Made by a program: the position numbers and the translations under genes. From the NCBI GenBank assembly GCA_021904315.1, contig CM038917.1, positions 17,530,041 to 17,594,040 of the forward strand: a stretch of DNA of 64,000 nucleotides, given 5' to 3'. This DNA comes from Sphagnum magellanicum. Taxonomy: Eukaryota; Streptophyta; Sphagnopsida; Sphagnales; Sphagnaceae. This document shows, piece by piece, positions 47,701-58,914 of this stretch. Positions within the stretch are counted from its first letter, which is position 1; each line of letters begins with the position of its first letter. The notes beneath the pieces are model-generated. The model was not told where the DNA came from, ran no database searches, and saw only the letters and a program-made list of their open reading frames with translations.

Positions 47701-50700
47701 ACAAAAAATCATTGTCCTGAGTTTCTCTCACATTTCTGAAAGAGACAGGAAGACACAATCATGATGTTGGCTGGCACTCAAGAGACATACCTAATGAAAA
47801 ATGTCAATAGTATCCTCATTTCAGTTCAAAAAGCCTGTGAGATTAGCTTGTTTGTGTAAAAACAAAGATCTAAGCCAAACACAAAGTGAGGCCAACATAG
47901 AGAATAGTGATTGGGGCCTCCTGAACCCTGAACATATCCTTTAAGCTCACCAGTAGCAATTACTTGGATGCAGAACATCCAATAAAGCCACTGGAACACA
48001 TATATTTGAAATTGGAGAGGAATCTCCACAACAATAATTTGAAGGTAACATGACAATGAGTTGGAGTCATAACCTTATGGGAGTTGCTCACAAGGTGTCA
48101 GACCATCACATTACATCACAAGAGAGTAACACAACAGAGAAAAAATTGGAGAACTTTAAGAGTAGAATCTGTTGAGAACAATCCTGCTCACTAATTCATA
48201 ACAGATTCCAAGTGAAAACACAAAGTACAGATACTTACCAGCTGCAGAGAAGGCACCTCGTGGATCAAAATCATCTTCATCTGCTGCCTGATTTGCAAAA
48301 TAAGCTCCCCCACCACCATGTTTACTGGCAACATCTTGGACTGTGCTAACAGCAGCCTGTGCCTGGCTGGATTGAGCTCTTCCAACTGCTGCAGCTACAC
48401 CTTTACTATTAACCCTGCACAAACTCCAAAAGTCACTACAGCCTGCTGCGGCCAAAAAATGGAGGGACAATCAGAGGTTTGTCCATTTACATTCCCTGAC
48501 TAACAGGCTACAAAAGAGTGATTGATCAAGGCCCTCTTCAAGCAGCCAGGAGGATAGCCAGCGTATAAGTACATGAGTGCTCACTTCAATCAACCTGATG
48601 AATCCACTTAGATGCTTTCAGATTTTCACAGAATGTCTACTTGAGACTTTTTGTACTGTAGCAGAACATGCAATATGTGCTACAAAAATCGTGGCTGATG
48701 AGATGCTTGCCACCACCAAGGACATCCACATTTTCTAAGTGAAGAGATGCACTCCACTAGTACCTGTCATCCTCCTGATCATCAGCTTGCACTGTGTCTT
48801 CATAGGCAGGAGGAGGAGCAGCTCTTGCATTGTTGCTTTGCCTGCCATTACCTACATAATGTCAGCCCAATGGTTTCAAGTACAGACAAAAAGTTGAGAA
48901 TTGTCTTAAAAGTGTGTATTCCTGCAATCATTGGCAATTGACATCTCCTGGCTCCACATATTGCTTGCAACATCCCACCCTCAGCAACCACATGTGTCAC
49001 AATAAAGTTTATTTCAGCTGATGCAATGTCCCTACCTCACACAGTTTGAATGTGAGGGTCTGATGGCAGATTATGTGCTTTCTGTGCATCTTTCACAAAT
49101 TATATTAAAAGTATTCACCTATAATCACCAAGGACTCTCCATAGATACAGTTTTGAATCAACCTGAATAGAAACTGTGAGACAACTTGGTAATTAAGATG
49201 ATCAGATTCACAACCAAACAAGAGACAACAGCAGGCTGAGAGAGGAAAAAGAAGGAAAAAATCAACTAAAAAGAACAAATTAGAAGAATACTGCAGTGTG
49301 AACAATGGTGACAGTATCTTGAATATTTGAGTGACCATGAACAGCAACATATATAGCAGTGACTATCATAACATCCCACATCTTGCCTCAGTACCCAGAT
49401 GAAGGAGAGGCAAATGTCAGACATCAACCAACATACAGGTTACTGTTACAAATCTGCAAGCAATGGGAAGACTCAGGTGTGATCCTAGCTAGCTCACAAA
49501 CTTTAAGATTAGGGAAACTTATGGGGAAAATGAAAGGTGTAAAGAAAGAAGAGTTAAGGGAATAGACTGGAAGTACTAGGAACACACAACTTTGAAAGCA
49601 AAACCAAGGAAAGAAAGAAATGGGAGCCATCTTGCACCTGGAAGAATAGTGATCCTCGTCCTCATAGCCCCGATCTCGATCACGATCACTGGAAGCACCA
49701 CTATCATACCTGTCATTGAAGCTTCCCTTTTTGCTATAATCATCAATGTTACGGTCTCTATCCCCACCATATCCATCATCTTTGTGGCGGTCCTTCTCTC
49801 TTCCTGACCAGTCATCATCCCTATATCGATCAGTGTCTCTACTTGTCCCACCATAACTGTCATAATCATCTCTTCCTCCACGGCTCCCCCCATAACTACC
49901 TCCATAGTGGTCATCATCCTGGTCACCATAGCCTCCACCAGTACTTGAGTATGTACTAGGTCTGAATGACATTCCAGTACTTGACACACCCCGATATCTG
50001 TGCAAACAGTCATCTGTGTCAAATGACTAATGAGGACATCCATCCAAAGCAGCACAAGCAACACCAAGCACAGACTATACCAACCCATCCAGTAGAGATC
50101 CCTTGCATGGTCTCAATTCAAAACCACCCCTCTACTGAACCTGCTGTCAACAGAATTACCCCATGCAGGTTGCAGAATTTCCACTGACACACACACAATT
50201 CCCAAAATGCAGCTACTGTACCGTACATGTCAAAGGTTCCCCTCAGCAACCAAAGCATTCTCTTTTGCAGCAGCATCTTGACGACTACCTTAGGGATGTA
50301 ATCATACAAAGAATAAGCTTTTGCAGAGAAGATCTCAATTCTGACAAAATGTGAAGGGATGTATTAGAAAGGTTTCATGTACTTCTCTCTGTTGGCATTA
50401 GCCTTTTGTCTCACTTCGCGGATTCTCTCTTTGTCGTTTATCAATGAGACAAGATTCTGGGCCTTTTTTCGTACATTGATTCCCTGGTCCTTGCCACTGG
50501 CTTCAATGTACTGGAAATCAACCAATGTCTGTAGAAAATACATCGTTTGAAGTGTTTAAGAAACCCAGACCATGAGAGGACAAACATAATTAGCTTAGAT
50601 GCAGCAATTACAACATTTCTCTGACACATACCCACAACTATACATCTCTAAAGGAATGCATAGAAAAATCCACAATAATACTTTCAAGGTAGCCATTGTG

Positions 50701-52960
50701 TTAGTTCCAGCCACCAAAACAAGCATGAAAGAACATATGTGGTCAGAACCTTGTGAATGTCCCTCATAAAGTATCAGACCATCACCTTCAGGATAAATGG
50801 CAGTGATTAGCTGCCATCACTCACCCCTGACTTCATCACCTTCCAATGGTGGATGTAAAATAATCTGCCCTGAATTTCCATCACATTTTCCAGAAGCAAT
50901 GGGAAGACTCAGACATAATATCTGCTGGCACTCAAAAGGTATAGCTAAATAAAATTCAGCAATATCCTCAGTCAAGCTGCAACAAACTTGTGAGGGTATA
51001 TTCATTTCATTTTAGCTTGACCTTGTACAAGCAAGTAACTAAGCAGTAAGATAAAGAGGTCTACATAGAGGATAGTGATTGGGCCCTGCTGCCCCTGAAC
51101 ATATCCTGTTAGCACATGACTAGTGACTTCACGGACGCAGTACATCTGTTTTAACAACTGGCAAAAGCCATGTATGAGATTGCAGGAAAAACCTCCACAA
51201 TACCCACAACTGCACATATCATTCAATAGTTCTAGTAAAGAATTAATTGTATTCTTGTCCTGAAGGCAAATTTTGGATAATAGGAACCAAAGAGGCCAGT
51301 AAGGTGTTAGTTGACTCACCTGAATGTGGTAGGTATGCTCCCGAAGTTCATCTATGACCCTTTCTGAACCATTGGCAACCAAATATTCCAGCACTGTCAA
51401 AGACTGGCACACAATCACACAAACTATCATCAGGTAGGAGATATCTCCAGCAGCCATAATTCACATGTCAGATCGAATGGAATTCTTCTGAACAAATTCA
51501 TTTCATCTAGTGTTTCAAGATCATGAGAGACATGTGCATTTATCTCCTGGCTAGGACAAAAGCCCTTTGCATTGACCATTCTACAAAGCCCTTGAAGCAC
51601 ACAACTGATTTCAATACTGAGACCATATCAAATTGACTGACATTGAATGATAAGTCCCCCCTTTCCCCCTCCACTAGATCAGCACACTGAAGAAAATCAT
51701 ATCATTACCTTGTACACATGACGCCAATTTCTTCCAGTGTCATTCAGCCGCTTGTACAAAATTGCCATTATGAGCTGGTAGTCATTGCTGTTTACCACAA
51801 CAGGAAAGGAACACAGCAAATGGTCAAACCCACAGTCACCACCACATCAATGCAGCATTTCCTTCAAATTTATCTCTCCCCTGAGAAAATAAAGGGCTTT
51901 CAGTTAGGCTCTCACAAGTTGCGAGTAGCTTGTGCAATATCAGCCATAATTTTTCCATGAGGACCCCAAGGCTCATTACTTGTTGCTTCAAGGACCTGCA
52001 AAACAATCCAACTAATCTCTCTCTGTGAGTAATCATCTCACAAGAATCACTACCCATTTCGTCTTCTTTCTGCCACATTATCAGTGGCAGCTCAGCTTTA
52101 GAATGGATATATGTGGCAGCAAGATATGAGGATTTCATTGCAGATTTTATAACTGATTACCAGAAGAATCGGATTGATTCTTTTGCACCAAATCAAAAGA
52201 GTCACTCTCTAGCAATTTGCTCTGCTTAAATGAGATGGGTTTACAGACAGGTGATTGAATCGTACTTTCACTTCAATCTCTGGAACCTTGAGGACCTTTT
52301 TGTTCACTTCTCTTTTCCTGCAACATATTGTCCCCATAAGAGAAAACTCATTGTAAGAGATTTTTCAACATCTGATCTGCACAGACCTTAATAGCTTCTC
52401 GCTGTGGCAATGATTTGAGATCCAGTATGAAATGTACAAGAAAAAACTCTCTCCCCCGTGGAATAGACAAATATATGGGAGAGCGAGTACTTCATGCATG
52501 AGAACAACACAGACTTCGTGTCTTCAAGTAAGTGCGATGGAGTTGCAATTCCTACTCAGAAACACAACTGAAGCATCATAGAGCTCGCTGATACATTCAA
52601 AACCGTCCAAATGCATCATGACATAAAACGTCGTCGTCTTTTGAGCTCTTAGAGATTTGCTTGCACTCGGGGCACCTTCAGAGTTAAAGATATTCTGCTG
52701 GATCTCGGACTGAACACCGCCGAGATGGTGAACGTATAAACACAAGTAAGCTTCAAGATCTCAAGGGCTCGAAATGTAGAAGAACAAACAAAGAAAGAGA
52801 AAAAAATCTCGAATACGAAGAGACTCCACAAAATGAGCGTTGTGTGCGTGTTTGTGTGTGGGGTAAGGGGCAGAGAGGGGGGACAACCGCGTGTGAGGAC
52901 GGAGAGTTTGTGCGCTTACAATTCTCTCACTGTCTGATCGAAGACCTTCTTCAGATCCAT
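44707..52960 (-). CDS. Clathrin interactor epsin (ENTH domain), 12 exons
   Basis: Exons on the minus strand: 52960-52920, 52317-52266, 51995-51916, 51787-51709, 51403-51320, 50528-50383, 49997-49638, 48841-48764, 48414-48239, 46760-46588, 46123-45553, 45137-44707. All introns are GT-AG, all phases close, giving 756 codons. Start [14 protein letters not shown]. The ENTH domain (about residues 14-160) shows [72 protein letters not shown] and [20 protein letters not shown]. It is known to bind membrane phosphoinositides. Exon 7 encodes an Asp/Arg/Gly/Tyr-rich stretch. EDLFGN (400-405) and EDLFGE (427-432) are DLF-type clathrin/adaptor motifs. A conserved C-terminal block [19 protein letters not shown] plus NPLADLG precedes a Met/Gly/Asn-rich tail. 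It matches plant EPSIN2/3 rather than EPSIN1, and would act in clathrin-coated vesicle budding at Golgi/endosome membranes. Confidence 0.95.
45138..45251 (-). other. Possible alternative in-frame extension of the last epsin exon
   Basis: Upstream of the last exon the frame stays open. An AG at 45252-45253 would add exactly 38 codons (45251-45138) without a frame change, including [20 protein letters not shown]. Known plant epsins join NIAG directly to [10 protein letters not shown], so the shorter form is preferred. The extension is an inference. Confidence 0.25.
46430..46545 (-). repeat. Epsin-intron repeat family, partial copy
   Basis: aagattgcagaaaacattgc, then ttcaggtaattattgtgtca and ccataaccttatggaagtcc, match in order 50655-50765 and parts of 47510-47560 and 48000-48085. 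It lies in the intron between exons 10 and 11. The repeat's own strand is arbitrary. Confidence 0.6.
47215..47515 (-). repeat. Epsin-intron repeat family, copy
   Basis: It has actgaccaactatcataaca, ttcttcagctcctggcagtg and the signature gatgggaagactcaaccatg followed by ctggctagctca. The same order is seen at 47535, 49290 and 50730. It lies in the intron between exons 9 and 10. Confidence 0.7.
47535..48140 (-). repeat. Epsin-intron repeat family, longest copy
   Basis: It runs ccataaccttatgagagtca, agaccatcaccttgaccaca, gacttcattagctcctgatc, ggaagacacaatcatgatgt, agagaatagtgattggggcc, ctgaacatatcctttaagct, and ends by restarting with tcataaccttatgggagttg at 48068. The restart suggests a tandem unit of roughly 520 bases. 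Confidence 0.7.
49290..49515 (-). repeat. Epsin-intron repeat family, partial copy
   Basis: It contains gcagtgactatcataacatc and gcaatgggaagactcaggtg followed by tagctagctca. It lies in the intron between exons 7 and 8, just below exon 7. Confidence 0.65.
50645..51215 (-). repeat. Epsin-intron repeat family, full copy
   Basis: It parallels 47535-48060 over its whole length: agaccatcaccttcaggata, cctgacttcatcaccttcca, gcaatgggaagactcagaca, atatctgctggcactcaaaa, agaggatagtgattgggccc and cctgaacatatcctgttagc occur in the same order. It lies in the intron between exons 5 and 6. Confidence 0.75.
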
Positions 52961-53440
52961 CGCTTCCCGATTCAACTTTCTCAGCAATCGGTACTGTATT
53001 ATTCACTAGTTACGCACCGATTCGCCGCACATTGCACAGCCCTAGAACCCGATGCTCATCGCCATCGTGAGCGAGCTCGCTTCCCTCCGAGCACCAAATC
53101 TCCAGATCAAACACCAGTACCAGCGAGAAAAGAGATACTCCGAGTAAAAAATGGTGACCACCCAACTCCCAAAATAAAACACATACACACACACACACAC
53201 ACACAAAACAACAACAACAACAACAACCAGAAGCGGCACCACTAATTCACTCCCGCACTCACCACCGCGCACCCTCCCGCACTTCCCCGTCGTCTCTTTC
53301 CTTCCTCCCTTCTTCTTCTTCTTCTTCTTCTTCCCCGCAGCAACAGCAGCGCATCTTGCGGGCAGATCCGGGAGGAAGTTTTCCATCTGCCCAGCGGCCA
53401 GCTCATTCAGACCAGCTGTCGCTAAGCTGCCAGGGACGGA
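52961..53440 (-). promoter_or_regulatory. 5-prime leader and probable start region of the epsin gene
   Basis: Read on the minus strand, the GC-richer leader runs from about 53440 to the ATG at 52960. It includes (GAA)n at 53306-53331, (TTG)n/(GT)n at 53182-53225 and a short upstream frame MAMSIGF ending at 53042. Another ATG at 53386 opens a frame of 114 codons that is low-complexity in the middle; a leader intron may remove it. No clear TATA box was seen. Confidence 0.5.
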
Positions 53441-53630
53441 TTACGTTCTAGATGGATGAATTTAGTTATTTCTATACTCAACGTGGATGAATACATTCAT
53501 TCATTCATGAATACAAGGATGAAAAACATCCTCGTTGTCCATAACTGTAGCTTTATAATACTGCTCGTTGAGTGCCTAGTGCCTACCATTCGCACGCTAG
53601 CCCACATCCACATCTCTCATCCAATATTAC

Positions 53631-53664
<34 letters not shown>

Positions 53665-53965
53665 CTGGAATTTGAATGAAAAAGTGCACAAGATTTGAAA
53701 TGCTGACAACAAGGATGCTGATTACGTTCCACGTAGATGAATGAATTAACTCATAAATACAAGGATGAAACACATCCTCGTGGTTAGTAACTGTAGTTTA
53801 TAATCAGTTAATGCTCGTTGAGTGCCTACAATTCGCACCCAATCGCAGCTACAAACCACATCAGCCTCTCTCATCTAATGGATGACGATGAACTGGATTT
53901 GGATGAAAATTTGAAAAAGAATGAAACGTTGATATCAAGAGCGCAATAATGGAGTGAGGTTTTTC
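53437..53965 (+). repeat. Tandem duplication (281-bp period) upstream of the epsin gene
   Basis: gattacgttctagatggatg at 53439 recurs as gattacgttccacgtagatg at 53720. Both units continue with atacaaggatgaaa.acatcctcgt, then a gctcgttgagtgccta phrase and attcgcac. The first unit has an expanded (GAT) run at 53634-53663. Each unit has a small hairpin aggatg..acatcct. They sit just upstream of the epsin promoter. Confidence 0.8.
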
Positions 53966-53969
53966 TTTT

Positions 53970-55490
53970 TCTTTTTTTCTTTTTTGGGTGTTTCTTTTGG
54001 CGGATGCAAGAGTGAAATGATTGCACTCCTCTCTAAAATTTGAAACCAAATTCGAAAGAAGCCCCTTTCCTTTCTTTCTATTTCATATAGGTACCTATCA
54101 ATCTAATTATCATCCAATAGATGCTGCCTCATGTATTCATCTATTAAATAATCCATTAGATAATCATTTTGTCGTTTATTATTATCCATTAAATAATGAC
54201 TTACAGTGATGACCATGGTTAAATGGACTCAACTTAATTTTCCATGCGGAAAGTCGTCAAATTTTATTTTTAAAATTAAAAGCATATTGAGAATAATAGT
54301 ATAATTATGGAATAAAACACTCCACTAATATGACATTAAGGGGACTTTTTATTTTGTTTCTGAAACATCAATTATATATATATTTTTTTAATTTGCTTGA
54401 TTTTGTTCTTTTGATGCATGAAATAAGGTTATTTGGATTCTTTTCTTTTTCTTTTGAATGTATATCTACCTTTTCTTTTTTTTTAAATCTATTTCATTTA
54501 GGTTTTAGGATAGTTTGAACTTCCCTACCCCACCCACACCCACACCCACACCCACACCCATCCCCACCTTTTTTAAGAATTTTTTTTTCATATTTTTATA
54601 TTTTCCCAAAAGACATGAAATGTTATAGGTAACCGATAATTAAAATATAGAGATAAAATAATTAGTCACGTGAAAATTCAAAATATTTAAGAAATAATCT
54701 CCTTTAAAGGTTTAATGAAAGCATTTGAACATTCAACCTACATTTATTAGTTGAGCAAAGGAATAGCATATTGACCAAGGCCAATCAAAATACTATAATT
54801 GGTTTCCATTTAAATTCAGAGATGATAGGTAATTCCTTTACCATCATCAAGAACCCCATTCCCAAGTGGACATGAATAAAATCAACACCAAAGATATAAT
54901 GCTCATAATAAAAAAATGAAATGAAAAGGAAAGTAGGAAAAAATTAATGAAACAAAATTCTAAAGAATTTCAAATTAGTGCACACATGTTTTAAATCATT
55001 CATTTATCTTCAATGTACCTTCTTTTGGATTTGAACCAAAATAGAATGCAACTTTGATTCTTTGAAGTTCAACAATAATTCAAAAATTGCAACAATTCAA
55101 TTTTTTGAATTGTAGTGGACCTTTTAACATTCATGTTTCATCTTAAACATTATTGTTCAAGATTAAGTTTTTTAAAAATGAAGTTTCATAATATTTGTGT
55201 TGGGTATATAAAACATTTAACAACTATAATTTAAAATTTAAGAATATCATGATTCATCAAAATTGAAATTTAACATATCCAAATTTTATGATAAATAGTT
55301 CTAAATAATTTAAATTGCAAGTTTTCTACTAACCAATTTTTGCTCAAAAAAACGAAATTAAACTTCAAATTTCAGAAATGAAATGATTTTGGAAATCAAT
55401 CACTATAGTGGAAAAAATAAAATCATTTGCTTTTATATATTTGGTTTAAGTTTGTAACCAAAAATAGAAAAGGTTGATTAAAGACTTGTA
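53970..55490. other. AT-rich gene-free DNA
   Basis: No gene was seen. A (CCACAC)n minisatellite occupies 54528-54560. Otherwise this is AT-rich DNA with short Phe/Leu-rich chance frames. Confidence 0.5.
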
Positions 55491-55498
55491 CAAATCAT

Positions 55499-56730
55499 AT
55501 GCAGTTTATAATTAGGTTTGGTTTTAAAACATTTAAGACTTCTTTGAGGGCAAGAAAATATTTATTGGCTAAACATTTGTTTAATGACAACAATGGCAAC
55601 AACATGGAACTTTTGAAGGGCAAACAAATGGAACACATCCAAGACAAATTCATTGAATTGAACTCTCCAAATGTTCGTAACTTGTTACTTCCTTCAAACA
55701 TCATCCAAGGGGAGGCTACATTAACAACATCCTTGAATTAAAGTTTAGGAATCATTATGATGAGATCCAAAAGTGTTGTTTTTCAAGGCAAATTTTTGGA
55801 CAAAAAGTTTTCATTTTCAAGATGTTGTTGATAGGGTTGGGAATGGAACAGGCCTTGGTTGCACGAATGCAACTTATAGGAGATTTAGAAAAAATTTGGA
55901 TAATGTTTGACCATGTTAAATGTGTTGCCAAGTAGACAACAATAATTTGCCAAGTATATGATTTGACCTATTACAAAGTCATGACCATTGTAATTTGCAA
56001 CATGCAATCTAAAGACATTAAAATGTAACAAATCATGTGAACAAAGTTAAACAACACAATGGTTAAACATGAGTTTCCCAAACCAAACTTCAAAGGATTC
56101 ATCATAGACAATGTGTAAACAAATTGGAATGTATGAGAATCATTTATGGTTATAGAGACGTGAACGTCAAGATGGTTAACAAAAAGTGCACATGTTTGTT
56201 CCATTGGACTTTATCATTTGATAGGCATACCAAACAATTAATCAAACCTAAGTTATAGGATTAACACAAGGCATTCTACTATGAATACAAAAATACCATG
56301 TTTTTAGAAAAGGTGGCCATTCAATATGCAATGATTTGTTGTTGGTTGCTTTCGTCTAACACTTCGTGTGAAATTAGAATTCACAAGTTTAGCAATTAGC
56401 TTAACTTCTAGCATTTTTGCATTAAACAATGGGGCATTAGATAGTGGGACATTTTTGCATTCATGACCCATGTAATAATTTCTTTTGCAAATTATGTATA
56501 ATGAATTTCTTTTATTGTATAATTGTTTCACTTTTGGGCTAATTTTGTTTTGCTTACATTTATAGGAATTCAACATCGTTGAATGGAAACATTCCAACTT
56601 GTAATCTAGTAGAAATTGTGCATAACATCTAGTTATAGTAACTAGGGAAATGTGGCACCTCCTTGTACATAGCAACATGCAAAGACTATGTATGGGCTTT
56701 CAAACAATCCACATTAAATCGACATTACTT
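55499..56730 (+). pseudogene. Mutator-like (MULE) transposase remnant
   Basis: The plus strand reads, in order: KTSLRARKYLLAK and KQMEHIQDKFIELNSPNVRN (55530-55690), DEIQKCCFQGKF-like (about 55765), ARMQLIGDLEKIWIMFDHVK (55861-55920), VYDLTYYKVMTIVICNMQSK (55956-56015), FPKPNFKGFIIDN (about 56078-56118), CTCLFHWTLSFDRHTKQLIK (56187-56246) and YEYKNTMFLEKVA (about 56280-56320). A central region with a FxxD-type motif followed by C-x-FHW suits a MULE DDE domain. Stops and several frame changes make it dead. The superfamily call rests on remembered pattern and is less sure than the fact that one long plus-strand protein once existed here. Terminal inverted repeats were not found. Confidence 0.55.
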
Positions 56731-56734
56731 ACAA

Positions 56735-58910
56735 GGTGGTCTATTTATCCATGGTCTTAACATGAATGAATTATTATTGAGGAGGGCCCACGTGTTAAGG
56801 GATCCTACTAAACTTGCAATAGCCATTGCAAATTATGCCTTTAAGTATTTGTTCACAACACAGACTTTGCACCTCGAAGGTGAAGAGGTTCGGCTTAGCC
56901 AAGCGTAATGCTAACTATTTTCTAGGTGCAAATGATGATTCACAAAAACCATCCATTGTGTTAATTTTTTTTGTCTGCATATGGTTTTTCCCCAAGTGAA
57001 CCCAATAATGTCGACAACCATATTCATTAGTCTACACGTCCATTGGTTGCTCTACAATTCATGTAATATGTTACTTATAGTTTCTCAAGGTGGGTTAGAT
57101 GTGTTAGGGATTATGTGCGAGGATGGCTTGTGGCATATTGATCAATGCCCACCTAGTTCCACAATTCAATGTTTTGCAATGCAAAAAATTCAAGTATCAA
57201 ATGTGTAGCAAATATTAATACACATAAAATGAAAAGTGAGGTCCTCCAACTCCATATTATTGTGATTTTTGGGTTCAATTTCAAAATGGAGTTCTAGAGC
57301 ATCACAAACATTGGTTTTATCATAATAACTTAAACCATTGTGTGGTGGGACTATATAAATGTTTGTTGTTGTTAGGCCACAAATTTTGAATGCATGGCTA
57401 GTTCAACAAAATGTCAACTTGACTCAAAAAAAGGTATCATGTATGGAAAAGGCTAGGTTTCTTTTTAATTTTGAACATAAGAACAACCATTAGAGTTTAT
57501 TTAGAGGTCAACCTTCTACTACAAACAATTTTGAAATTCTTATTATTTACACACATAATTTTTTTAGGCTTGTAGTTGCAAGTAATTGACCTATAATTCT
57601 TGGTAGCAAGAAGGTGAGAAGGCCTTTAATGTTCAAATTAAAACAATATCACACGAATAATTGGAAGGTCAATAAATTATTTATATAAATGATTTTTCCC
57701 CCCCATGTTGATGTCTAGCCACCAAGGTATGGATGAATCTACAACGTCGTACTCTCTAACCACAAACATTACAATGTGATAGTTGGAAATTACCCATGTT
57801 GCTCATGCATATATTTTGTTGTAATGTCAACAATTTTTTTGAATGGACATGGGGGCATGGGTATAATGTATAATTGAATGTGTACAAAAGTATAATTGAC
57901 CATGTTAAAATTAATAAACAAGTTCAAAAGGTTATTTAGAATTAATTAATTTATTACTACATGGTTAAGAGATTCAATTTTTGACTATGTTATAGTTCCA
58001 TCATTCTTGAAGGAACTAGATTGTTTCATTTGTGATGAATGTTTCAAAGGTGGTGTACATTTTGGTTCTATAACAGGATTTGGTGATATTGTGAACATTT
58101 TTTGTTACATTTGTAATCAAATTTAATTATTTAAAATCTTTAACTAAATCTAATGTTTCCATTCTTCAAAACCCTCCTACATTAATGTTGCAAATCACAA
58201 GCACCATTTGGATAAATAAATACAATGATTCAAATAATAGTATAGTTGTTTTCACGCATGAACGCTTGTCAACGTGGCAAAATATTGTGGGCTTCATCAG
58301 GGAATAATTTTCCACATCACAAAATGCAAATCCATGTGGCATGATAATATTCCAACAATATTCCTTGATGTGGCATGGAATATGCCCCAAAAATTCCTTT
58401 TTGTTCTTTTGAACCCACTCAATCATTCACTACTCATCCATTCATTGTTCACCCACTAATGTCATTGATAATAAAGGTGTAATGGTATTGGACATTAACA
58501 AAGAGGAAGCCACTTTATTTTGTAGGGTCGTCAATGGGTAACTTAAGTATATTTTCCTACAACACATTGTAATATTCTTGCCAATTAATATTGGGTTTTC
58601 TATGGACTTCATTAGTATGTATATATATTGTGGGCCTATTCTTTGTTGTTATTTTCTAGTGTTAGATCACATGCAAAACATGTCATTTAGTTGAGTCTAT
58701 AAATTACTTTGGTTAATTGATATCCTAAACTATCCACTTTATCCTAACTTCTATGGCTGATTGTTCAATTATCACAATTTGTTGTTATTTTGATATGTAC
58801 ATATTTTACCCCCAACTTATGTAGTTAATTATTCAACTAACACAATGGAGTTTCATAGTCGATTGTTCAATTAGCATAATATATTACATGAACAACATAG
58901 AGAATACCAT
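56735..58910. other. AT-rich gene-free DNA
   Basis: The first few hundred bases may hold the decayed C-terminal end of the MULE-like gene. Beyond that no gene or structure was recognised. Confidence 0.4.
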
Positions 58911-58914
58911 ATGG

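Noticed and set aside
49576-50088. 170-codon minus-strand frame overlapping epsin exon 7
   Set aside because: It is a shifted frame of the Asp/Arg/Gly-rich exon 7; the other frame joins correctly to exons 6 and 8.
56304-56678. A minus-strand 124-codon frame with an apparent zinc-knuckle-like GHECK motif, resembling Gag of Ty3/gypsy elements
   Set aside because: The opposite strand reads as a long transposase remnant continuous with its neighbours on both sides, and no other Gag or Pol part was recognised nearby. The motif is most likely chance.
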